In this document: positions 8,072 to 15,800 of the stretch, one piece after another
Numbering within the stretch: the first letter of the stretch is position 1
How the letters are laid out: every line of letters begins with the position of its first letter
From: Bacillota bacterium
Lineage (GTDB): Bacteria; Bacillota; Clostridia; Lachnospirales; Lachnospiraceae
Direction of reading: 5' to 3'
Length of the DNA stretch: 55,062 bases
NCBI GenBank assembly: GCA_023458035.1
Contig: JAEXAX010000009.1
Location: 1 to 55,062, forward strand
Program-made: the position numbers and the translations under genes
Notes under the pieces: generated by a model
Told to the model about the DNA's origin: nothing
What the model saw: only the letters and a program-made list of their open reading frames with translations
Databases searched by the model: none

Positions 8072-8097
8072 ACAAGGTGGCAGCGTTGCCACCTTGT
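8072..8097. repeat. Accessory-region palindrome, copy 4
   Basis: Arms ACAAGGTGGCA and TGCCACCTTGT with a 4-base centre. It lies 26 bases upstream of the ATG at 8046 on the minus strand, where an operator or leader hairpin would be. Confidence 0.8.
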
Positions 8098-8152
8098 ATA
8101 ACATAATAACAATATTGACGGATTCCGGCAAACATTATTCTTTGTATATAGC

Positions 8153-8188
8153 AAAAAAGAAAAATACTGTCTGCAACTAGCATTTTTC
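8153..8188 (-). terminator. Terminator of the rep/par operon
   Basis: On the minus strand GAAAAATGCT pairs with AGTATTTTTC over 10 bp with a 10-base loop, followed by TTTTTTG. It is the first good terminator after the chain of overlapping replication and partition genes. It marks the likely end of that transcript. Confidence 0.7.
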
Positions 8189-8303
8189 TTCTGGATGATT
8201 ATGATATTCGATTTTGTAGGATGGCAAGTACTGATACTTTGTCCGCTGATCCTCTTTTACACAAATATCATAACACAATCGAAAAAGAATGGCTAGTGCA
8301 TAT

Positions 8304-8333
8304 TTTGAGCCACTTTGAGCCGGTTTGAGCCAC
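8304..8333. repeat. Three TTTGAGCC repeats at 10-bp spacing
   Basis: TTTGAGCC occurs at 8304, 8314 and 8324, each followed by two bases, giving an exact 10-bp period. It lies just past the stop codon of the small HTH-like gene. Same-face spacing of one helical turn suggests a protein-binding array, but no partner is known. Confidence 0.6.
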
Positions 8334-8340
8334 CTAAAGG

Positions 8341-8547
8341 CTAATTATCCTGCAAAAAATAATACAGATGGTAAAACTCATCAAATGCTTTTTCATCTAT
8401 ATAAATATAGCCGGAAATATCAACGAATTTATACTCTCTAAGGTTGTGCCGTTCTGCCCATTCTAAAAATTTCTTTTTCTTCCTCTTAACTGTCGCACGA
8501 CTAATCCCATACTTTTGCATGATCTCCTTAGTCCCTAAATATCCCAT
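8341..8547 (-). CDS. Small HTH-like DNA-binding protein
   Basis: A 68-residue protein with a helix-turn-helix-like stretch near its start (KEIMQKYGISRATVKRKKKKF, residues 7 to 27) and an aromatic C-terminal tail. The size and the motif near the N-terminus recall excisionase or MerR-like small regulators. It overlaps the preceding 215-residue gene by 20 bases at the end of the rep/par operon. It may act on replication, excision or the nearby TTTGAGCC repeats; this is inference. Confidence 0.65.
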   Translation of the reverse strand: MGYLGTKEIMQKYGISRATVKRKKKKFLEWAERHNLREYKFVDISGYIYIDEKAFDEFYHLYYFLQDN

Positions 8548-9175
8548 CCTTCCTCTCCCTCATAACCTCTTTTTTATATTGCTGCCACAGATCTTTTCCG
8601 GCCTGGTTACGATAATTATAGTATGTCCGTCTGGATATGCTGTATTTTTTGCAATATACTCTCTCTGATGTCCCTAAAATTTCTTTCTTATGAGCGGACA
8701 GTCTGCTACATAAGGCCGTGATAATCGTGATCAGATGTAATCTTGTTACAATGCGCCGTAAGCGAATAGTATATGAACGGTTAAGCTGGTAATGTAATTG
8801 TAGCAACACACCATAGATACCATCTATGCTTTTCGTTGTTTGAACCCGCTCTTCGTATCCCACTCCGGCGATCAAAGAACTTTCTTTCTGTAGAAAATCT
8901 ACAGCAGACTGTTTCCAACTATTACTGGCAGCCTTTCTTTCTTTTGCTAAAAGTGCTGTCATTTCATCGGCAAATAGATAGATTTGGTATACATCTACTC
9001 CCGATCTCGGTGTGAAATACCCTCTACATATCTTTTTTTCAAACAAATTTTGCTTTTCCTCTTGCAATTTGTCGAAAGCAATGGTACGCTTTGTTTGTGT
9101 TGAGGGTGTCTGCGACTGCTTGGTATTTATACTGACGGTTGCAGATACTTTTTTTGTTGGTATTCTTTCATCCAT
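8528..9175 (-). CDS. Unknown protein of the partition operon, C-terminal HTH
   Basis: A 215-residue protein I do not recognise. The N-terminal 35 residues are Thr/Ser/Lys-rich and probably flexible. Residues about 165 to 190 (CKKYSISRRTYYNYRNQAG) look like a helix-turn-helix, and a similar IS-R-T pattern occurs in the next small protein. It begins inside parA (49-base overlap), so it is tied to ParA expression. Its position after parA suggests a role in copy control or partition of the element. Confidence 0.65.
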   Translation of the reverse strand: MDERIPTKKVSATVSINTKQSQTPSTQTKRTIAFDKLQEEKQNLFEKKICRGYFTPRSGVDVYQIYLFADEMTALLAKERKAASNSWKQSAVDFLQKESSLIAGVGYEERVQTTKSIDGIYGVLLQLHYQLNRSYTIRLRRIVTRLHLITIITALCSRLSAHKKEILGTSERVYCKKYSISRRTYYNYRNQAGKDLWQQYKKEVMRERKDGIFRD

Positions 9176-9888
9176 GCCTCGTAGTCCTTCCCCACACCAC
9201 TATTTCCTTCGATCACCAGCTTTTTATCGAATGAGGCTTGCGTAACAGGCTTGGCCTGTGATCGGATGGTCTGTTCAAAACAATCTGTTTTATCAAAATT
9301 ATTGATAATCTCTCGGTCTGTATTATTACGGTTCACCATTGTAAACAATACTTTGGTTTCAATGGTCAAACCAAATGCTTCTTCCATTTCTTTGATATGT
9401 TCCATTGTCCTTTTATATCCCTGCAGGGCATCCTTACTGATCTTGATCGGGATAATTACTTCGTTTGTTGCAAACAGTACATTAACGGCTAAGGTTCCCA
9501 AGCTCGGCGAACAATCAATGATAATATAATCATAACGATCCCGTACTTGTTCGATTACCTTTTTAAGTCGGTTATGATTCGGTAAGGTGCTGCACATCAG
9601 TTGCTTTTCTTTGATGGCAAGTGTTAAGGTAGATGGTAAAATATCCAAATTTTGATATTCTGTCCGGCGGATCTCTGCAACTGTCTCCTCCGGCTGTATG
9701 ATTGCTTTGGTAATACCAACCTCTTCATCCAGATCATCCGATAAAAACAAACCTGTGCTGTTTGCCTGCTGGTCAATGTCGATCAGCAATACCCTTGATC
9801 CAATACCGGCCAGTGCCACCGCCATGTTGCAGGCTGTAGTGGTTTTTCCAACTCCGCCCTTCAAATTCATGATACTAACGATCTTCAT
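9127..9888 (-). CDS. parA: ParA/Soj-type partition ATPase
   Basis: A 253-residue ParA ATPase for segregating the element's DNA. The deviant Walker A motif KGGVGKTTT starts at residue 10, Walker A' is LLIDIDQQANST, and Walker B is IIIDCSPSLG. The protein starts directly at the P-loop, without an N-terminal DNA-binding domain. It belongs with the ParB-like protein encoded upstream in the same operon. GGGGGAGC precedes the ATG. It overlaps the genes on both sides (14 and 49 bases). Confidence 0.93.
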   Translation of the reverse strand: MKIVSIMNLKGGVGKTTTACNMAVALAGIGSRVLLIDIDQQANSTGLFLSDDLDEEVGITKAIIQPEETVAEIRRTEYQNLDILPSTLTLAIKEKQLMCSTLPNHNRLKKVIEQVRDRYDYIIIDCSPSLGTLAVNVLFATNEVIIPIKISKDALQGYKRTMEHIKEMEEAFGLTIETKVLFTMVNRNNTDREIINNFDKTDCFEQTIRSQAKPVTQASFDKKLVIEGNSGVGKDYEAWMKEYQQKKYLQPSV

Positions 9889-10054
9889 GCTGCTCCCCCA
9901 TTCTTTCTAGAATTTCTTGCTTTATTTTTTGCATTTCTTCATCAATTTGTCTTTGCTCATCTGGTCGATACCATAGTTTTTCTGTTTTTAAGATCATTCC
10001 CTGATAAACCGATAAAAGAGAAACATTAGAGAGCATTTCATAAGGATTGTTCAT
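9875..10054 (-). CDS. Small protein between parB and parA
   Basis: A 59-residue protein (MNNPYEMLSNVSLLSVYQGM...) without a recognised domain. The second half is charged and probably helical (RQIDEEMQKIKQEILERMG). I chose the ATG at 10054 because GGGGGT lies 5 bases before it; an upstream ATG at 10072 lacks this. It overlaps parB by 17 bases and parA by 14. Small proteins in this position can bridge ParA and ParB, but no such evidence is visible here. Confidence 0.6.
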   Translation of the reverse strand: MNNPYEMLSNVSLLSVYQGMILKTEKLWYRPDEQRQIDEEMQKIKQEILERMGEQHEDR

Positions 10055-11063
10055 AGTGTACCCCCATTTCATGTAATAATTGTTTGATTTCTACAGTAAT
10101 GCGATTTATTTGTGTATTGGAGGCTCTGGGACAGTGCTTTAATATGATGTACGTCAATTCATAATCAAGCTGAAATGGCTTTTCTATATGCTCCTCACAT
10201 TCCAAAGTGGTGTCAGCTTCTATCGGATCAAGCTTAGCTTCTCGAACCTCTCGTCCTGCGGATTCCGGATAAATTTCCTCCATAGACAGCTGACCGGGAA
10301 TCTGTTGGTCTATAGATTTTTCTTCCGGCAAAGGTACATATTGCCGGATCAACTTCAGACACCGTTTCCAAGTGATTTTATCTTTGTTGTTTATTTTAAT
10401 TCCTCTTGGATCACATGCAAAATCCACCATGCCGCCATAATAGCTTGTATGCTGTCGCCCCATCTGCATCAGCCTTTCTTCTGTCTCTGAAACAGAAAGA
10501 GTATGCAGTTTCACATATTTTGCAAATTTCTGAATGTCTAGCTTTGTTGGTTCGTTTTTCCCATGAATCTTATTAAGATAGTCCTGAATGCTTCGCTCTC
10601 CATATCCGGTAGCCATCGAAATATATTCGCGTTTTTTGATGTTTGATAACAAGCCTTTCTCTTTTTTAGCATCATAAATCTGTTCAACGGTGCCAACAAT
10701 CTTGATTTTTTGTTCTGGTGTCATATCTCTGGTAATATTACTGTTTACCAGTAGCAGCTGTTCATCTTCTGTATCAAGCTCCTGTTGTTTTGTGATTACA
10801 AAACAGGGAACAGTATCCCAGTGAAGAGTTTTAACAGCAGCTAATCTGCGATGTCCGCTAATTAACTTATAACCGCCTGCCGGGTTTGACATAACGGTCA
10901 ATGGGCTAAGCAAGCCTGCACTATTGATGTTGGCCGCCAAAGAAGATATATCTTCAATCTCATAGATTGCGTTTAACTCATTGGCTTTGATCTGGCCGAT
11001 GGGAATATTAATAAATTCTTCCTTTTCTGGCTTGAAATTAATCAGTTCGCTCAGTATCGCCAT
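10038..11063 (-). CDS. parB: ParB-like partition protein
   Basis: A 341-residue ParB/Spo0J-family protein. The N-terminal ParB nuclease-like fold has IPIGQIKAN at about residue 20, SAGLLSPLTV, and the GHRRLAA signature at about residues 70 to 76. An HTH region follows (YISMATGYGERSIQDYLNKI, about 145 to 165). The C-terminal third is poorly conserved, as expected for the dimerisation or partner region. It overlaps the small HTH gene upstream by 26 bases. It should bind centromere-like sites on the element; I did not identify parS. Confidence 0.9.
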   Translation of the reverse strand: MAILSELINFKPEKEEFINIPIGQIKANELNAIYEIEDISSLAANINSAGLLSPLTVMSNPAGGYKLISGHRRLAAVKTLHWDTVPCFVITKQQELDTEDEQLLLVNSNITRDMTPEQKIKIVGTVEQIYDAKKEKGLLSNIKKREYISMATGYGERSIQDYLNKIHGKNEPTKLDIQKFAKYVKLHTLSVSETEERLMQMGRQHTSYYGGMVDFACDPRGIKINNKDKITWKRCLKLIRQYVPLPEEKSIDQQIPGQLSMEEIYPESAGREVREAKLDPIEADTTLECEEHIEKPFQLDYELTYIILKHCPRASNTQINRITVEIKQLLHEMGVHYEQSL

Positions 11064-11352
11064 ACAATTCTTTCACCCTTTCATAGTATTGTTTGATCTC
11101 TGTTTTGGCATCCTTGTATTCCTCGAAAAACAATTCTTCCATGGGGATGTCCAAGACAATTGATAGTTTGAAAAATGGTAAGAGGCCCGCTTTATAGTGG
11201 TTCTTGTAATAGTTGATTTTTTGCTTTGACATGCCGGCAATTAGACCGATATGGTCAAGCGTTAGGCCAAAATCTTTGGCCTTTTGATCAAAGGATGGCC
11301 TCTGAATTTTATCCTTTGACTGTACACTGGAGTTATTATGTTTATCTGTCAT
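11038..11352 (-). CDS. Small HTH (XRE-like) protein
   Basis: A 104-residue protein with a helix-turn-helix in the middle (FGLTLDHIGLIAGMSKQKINYYKN). It is followed by LPFFKLSIVLDIPMEELFF, the fourth and fifth helices typical of XRE-type domains. I chose the ATG at 11352 with AGGGG 7 bases upstream; the upstream alternative is a TTG. It overlaps its neighbours by 11 and 26 bases. It lies between repA and parB, so it may control copy number or the operon. Confidence 0.7.
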   Translation of the reverse strand: MTDKHNNSSVQSKDKIQRPSFDQKAKDFGLTLDHIGLIAGMSKQKINYYKNHYKAGLLPFFKLSIVLDIPMEELFFEEYKDAKTEIKQYYERVKELYGDTERTD

Positions 11353-11539
11353 AATCAAACCCCTCTAAATTGATCAGATGGTTAATGTCCCACAGAGCAT
11401 GCTTAAGCAGCTCTTCTTTTGTCCGGTCACCGCTTCTTTTTGCTTCATTTGTCAATGTCAACAAATAAGTCGAGACATGCCCACGATTGATCTTTACATA
11501 TTTTGGTTTCTCTTGTTTCTCTTTTTTCTTTCCCCACAT
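11342..11539 (-). CDS. Small basic protein downstream of repA
   Basis: A 65-residue protein of unknown function with a Lys-rich start (MWGKKKEKQEKPKYVK) and a helical, charged remainder. AAGGA precedes the ATG. It starts 15 bases after the repA stop and overlaps the next HTH gene by 11 bases, so it belongs to the rep/par operon. Confidence 0.6.
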   Translation of the reverse strand: MWGKKKEKQEKPKYVKINRGHVSTYLLTLTNEAKRSGDRTKEELLKHALWDINHLINLEGFDYDR

Positions 11540-11554
11540 AGTTCTTCCTTTCTG

Positions 11555-12667
11555 CTATTGTACTATTAGCTTGCTGATATCTAACCCTATCTGTCTGGCC
11601 TGCTTATACATATCTGATTGCACCCAGTTGTGATAATACAAACCACCGATTTTGGCATTGTATAAACAAGACAATAGATACCCTCGAATGTTGGTGATTT
11701 TGCTAGTCACCTTTTTCAGTTCTGTGATAACAATCCCTATTTCTGTTGATCCCAGAGTATTAAATTTACTCTGTACCAGCGTTGCATCCATCAGCTCACC
11801 GTTAATTCTTACTGTTTGATTCTCGCCAAGCTGGACATCTGTCATTAACTCGACAATATCGTCGATAATCGCTACATCCATGGGATAATGTAATATCAAA
11901 CAGTCGTAGTCAATCTGTTCTTTGATGCTTCTGGACATAGTTTCCCTGGACATTTTTGTGTCCGATATCACTCTTTCGTTCTGTCCCTGTATATCTCCTC
12001 CACTGCCTGAAGGAGTGATAGATTTATATAACTCTATATCTCTATCTATATCTATATAATTAGGGTCAATTTCCTTTACTTCTAGAGGTTCATTTTTTTG
12101 ACTTCTTGAAGTAAATTTTTTTGACTTCTTGAAGTCAAGTTTCTTTACTTCTAGAAGTAAAGAATTTTTACTTCTAGAAGTAACACATGATTCCTGGACA
12201 TTTTCAGAATGAAATTGATTTTCAACCGGATCTTTTATAATCTGATTTTCCACTGTATTAACGGTATCTACCTCATCAGTATTGGTATCTAAACACTCTA
12301 AAAAATCATCTTCTGTGACAAAATTCTTAACGTAAATAATACTTGGTTTTCCTTGTCCCCTCCTAACTTTTTCAATTAAATTAAAGTCCTCTAGTGCCTT
12401 TAAGCTTTTAATGGCCGTCGGTTTTGACATATTTAATTTTGTTTGAATATCTTCAACAGAATAAATAATATATATTCTCCCCTCTTCATCAGCCCAGTCG
12501 TTCTTTTTTGATAAGGACATGCGCTTTAACAAAACCCCGTATAAGATTTTTGCATCGTTGCTTAAGGAACGATAGCGTGGTGATTCGACTAATATTTCAG
12601 GAATTTGCAAAAATGTAAACTGTGCTACATGTTTAGTGTAAAAATAATCGTGTACAGGGTGTTCCAT
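11555..12667 (-). CDS. repA: RepA_N-type replication initiator
   Basis: A 370-residue replication initiator. Residues about 15 to 125 form the RepA_N winged-helix domain (FTFLQIPEILV, YRSLSNDAKILYGVLLKRMSLS, MSKPTAIKSLKALE). The middle (about 150 to 225) is low-complexity. The C-terminal part (YDCLILHYPMD, IDDIVELM, ITNIRGYLLSCLYNA) matches my memory of the DUF6017 domain found in clostridial RepA proteins. Five iterons lie in the DNA for residues about 162 to 196, the usual site of the origin in RepA_N plasmids. AAAGGAG lies 9 bases before the ATG. It is the first gene of the rep/par operon and the strongest sign that this region is an integrated plasmid or conjugative element. Confidence 0.9.
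   Translation of the reverse strand: MEHPVHDYFYTKHVAQFTFLQIPEILVESPRYRSLSNDAKILYGVLLKRMSLSKKNDWADEEGRIYIIYSVEDIQTKLNMSKPTAIKSLKALEDFNLIEKVRRGQGKPSIIYVKNFVTEDDFLECLDTNTDEVDTVNTVENQIIKDPVENQFHSENVQESCVTSRSKNSLLLEVKKLDFKKSKKFTSRSQKNEPLEVKEIDPNYIDIDRDIELYKSITPSGSGGDIQGQNERVISDTKMSRETMSRSIKEQIDYDCLILHYPMDVAIIDDIVELMTDVQLGENQTVRINGELMDATLVQSKFNTLGSTEIGIVITELKKVTSKITNIRGYLLSCLYNAKIGGLYYHNWVQSDMYKQARQIGLDISKLIVQ
12075..12184. other. oriV: Iteron array inside repA, probable replication origin
   Basis: ACTTCT occurs at 12078, 12101, 12124, 12147 and 12170, an exact 23-bp period. Four of the five are palindromes of the form ACTTCT-(A/T)GAAGT, and the first is ACTTCTAGAGGT. Because 23 is not a multiple of 3, the reading frame changes from one repeat to the next. 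The conservation is therefore in the DNA, not the protein. RepA_N plasmids are known to carry their origin as repeats within the rep gene. Confidence 0.8.
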
Positions 12668-12725
12668 AGTACAATACTCCTTTTCTGTTTCTGTATGCCA
12701 ATCTCCTTTCTTAATAAAAATTTGT

Positions 12726-12760
12726 AAAAAAATAATAGTAGGTTTTTGCCTACTATTATT
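12726..12760 (-). terminator. Terminator downstream of the amylopullulanase
   Basis: On the minus strand AATAATAGTAGG pairs perfectly with CCTACTATTATT across a 6-base loop, and the run of seven T residues follows directly. It ends the amylopullulanase transcript just before the accessory region. Confidence 0.85.
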
Positions 12761-12778
12761 TTACAGCTACATTATCGG

Positions 12779-12801
12779 TAGTCGCTGAGAGTAGTCGCTG
12801 A
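12779..12801. repeat. 10-bp direct repeat at the accessory-region border
   Basis: TAGTCGCTGA occurs at 12779 and 12792, separated by GAG. It lies between the amylopullulanase stop codon and its terminator, close to where gene content changes from chromosomal to element-like. It might be a recombination or duplication trace, but no att site can be defined from this window alone. Confidence 0.45.
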
Positions 12802-12803
12802 AA

Positions 12804-15800
12804 CTAGCGGATCCACTTTCCGTAGCGATCAACCTTATAGCCGTCCGGCGTAAGGGTATCACGGGCATAAGCTCCTGTTTCTGTCAAATAATACCAGCCC
12901 TGATACTGTTTGTCATAAATCCAACGGGACACCGCCATTTTTCCGTCGCCCAGCAGGTAGTACTCGCCCTGCCACTGCAATCTGGCATATGCGCCGCCCG
13001 GTTTCAGGTAATACCAGGCTTGATAGGTCTTATCATAGATCCATTCCTTATCCGCCATCTTGCCGTTTGGCTTCAGATAGTAGCTGCCCTGCCATTCCGC
13101 CCTGGCATATGCGCCGCCCGGTTTCAGATAATACCAGGCTTGGTAGGTCTTATCATAGATCCATTCTTTATCCGCCATAATACCGTCAGCCTTCAGATAG
13201 TACTCCCCTCTCCAGGCTTCCTTTACACGGCTGCCGTCTTCGTTCAGATAAATGTAATGACCGTCAGCCAGCTTCTGCCAGCCTTTCTTTGGCTGCGGCT
13301 CAGGAATCTGGTCTGTTTTCTTCACTGTTCTGAAGCTGAACTGATATCCTGCCAGCCCCGCATTGCCTGCCTTCATATCTTCCTCTTTGATGGCGATATC
13401 CGGCAGCGTAACGGTATAGGTCTTTTCATGGATCAGGCTCTGCTTCGGGCTCAAGATCAAACGCCCCTCTTCCAGCGTCAGTTCAACCTCTACAGCCTGC
13501 TCACTGCCTTCCGTCTTTAGCTTCACATCCTTCAGATCTTCCCGGGTCAGCTTCCAGCTGGTATCCAGACTGATTGCGATTTTGCCGTCCACCGGAACAT
13601 CCTCCGCCTCTTCCTTCGGATCAACCGCCCGAACATAGGCCAGCCGATAGGCACTGTCCCGGACGATATCATCTGTATCGCCCTCGGTTTTACTCCGATC
13701 AGCCACTGCCTTTATGGCAATCCGGCTGATATTCTCGTTTGCTTCCAATGTATAAGCAGACTCTGTCAATGACACTGTTACTTCTCTAACTACCGTAAAT
13801 TTTTCATCATAGGCTCTGATCAACAGCTCCTTGGCATGACTGTCTTCGTACTTCTTCCAGCTGAGCTGTGTACTGCCGTCTTCCTGTAACTTTAAGATAA
13901 GCTCCTGAACCGGAGCCAGTTCTGTCCTGCCATCATGTTTCTCCGCCAGAAGCGCCGACTGAATCGGAGTAACCTCTACCGGAGCCGGCAAATATACGGC
14001 TGCGCTCATATCATTTAATTGCAACTGCAGCTGATCCTGAACCACGGTCACGGTCCGGCCTGTCAGGGCATCGTATAAGACCTCGCCCTCTTTAAATCCA
14101 TAACGGCTGACAGCTTTGATCTGAACCTGCCTGCTGCTGTTACTTCCACTATTATTTAGAGCCACCAGCGCACGATCATTCTGACCGTAACGGGCATATA
14201 CCAGGTATTTATCTTCCTTATGCGAAACGACTTCCTCAAAGGCTCCGTACACAAAAGCCTCTTTATGCTGCTTTCGGGCAGCAATCAGCTTCTGATAGTC
14301 GCTCAGCATCTCTTTGTTCCATGTGCTGACATCCCAGTTAAAGGCACCACGGTTATACGGATCATTTCCATCATCCAGCTTTGGCTTATCCGTTCTTTCC
14401 CCGGCAGACTTCATGCCGATCTCATCGCCATAATAAATCATCGGTATGCCGACATAAGTCATCTGTAAGGCAGCTGCCAGTTCCATCATCTTTTCATTAT
14501 CCTTGCCGGTATAATCCCAATCCAGAAAACGCGGTCTGTCATGGGTTGACAGTGAATTGGCGGACTGCAGCATGGCCTGATACGGAAATTTTGCAAAATG
14601 ACTTCTGCCATAGGCGGCAATGTCAGCTACACTCATTTCTCCCTTATTATCCAAAGACTGTTTGCCCAAAAACTCATTTTGCTGACGATTCTGAACAAAT
14701 GGCAGCAAGAAGCCGCTGTAGTTCATCTTTCCGTCCCAGTGCGCGCCGTCGAACCACTGATTATCTTCCTTCCAGAACTCTCCCAATACATATGCTTCCG
14801 GCTTCGCAGCTTTGACTGCCGTATAAACGTCTTTCCAGATTTCCAGATTCTGCTGTTTATGCTCCTCGACCGTTCCCTCAGTGGTGTATTCATGAGCTCC
14901 CTTAGCGATATCGTCGGCTGCATCCATCCGCCAGCCATCAATCGAGTACGGGGCTTTCAGGTATTTTTTGACTATGGCATCATCAGCCTTATACATATAG
15001 TTTTCGACGGCCTCATTGGCATAGTTCAACTTCGGTAGCCCCGGAATCCTATTCCATGCATAATAGCCGCCCTCGACATCATGACCGCTGTTAAAGAAAT
15101 AGTAATTACGATATGCGCTTGCATCTGTCGCCTTTGCATCGGAAAACCACGGATGCAGACTGCCGGTATGATTAAACACGCCGTCCAAAACAACCTGTAC
15201 ATCCTTGGCATGTGCTTCATCAGTCAACGCAGCCAATTCCTTATTGCCGCCAAAGTTTGTGTCTACATGCTCATAATCCTCGGTATCGTATTTATGATTA
15301 CTGGAGGACTGCAGGATCGGCATCAGGTACAGGGCATTGACACCCAGCTGATCTTTCAGATACGGCAGAGCCTCACGCACACCAGTCAGGTCACCGTTAT
15401 AAAAATCATTGTTCCAGATTAAATCTGTCTCGGTTCCGGCTCGTGGTACATCTGTCGCTGCCAGAATCTCCGGAGCACTGCTTCGTTTCAGTGGATCGTT
15501 ACCGACAGCCGGATCCAAAATAGAACGATCATTGCCTGTATCACCATTTCGGAAGCGATCGACCATGATCTGATAAAAGATCGATTCCCCTAATTTGGTG
15601 TTCAAGACATAATCCGGCACGATACGGAAGCCATAGTTGATGCCCTCGCCAAGTCGCGGAGCCTCCTTCGTCACACCGTTATGACTGCCGTCTTTATGCA
15701 CGCCGCCGCTGATCCAGGCAACATCATCCTGACTGTGTACTTCAAAATTATAGTATCTGGTCGTTGCGCCGGCCGGAAGCTTTCCCTCCCAGAACTCGAT

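Noticed and set aside
12086..12182. CRISPR-like short repeats
   Set aside because: The 23-bp units have only about 10-base spacers that are T-rich and similar to each other, no cas genes are present, and the array lies inside repA. Iterons fit better.
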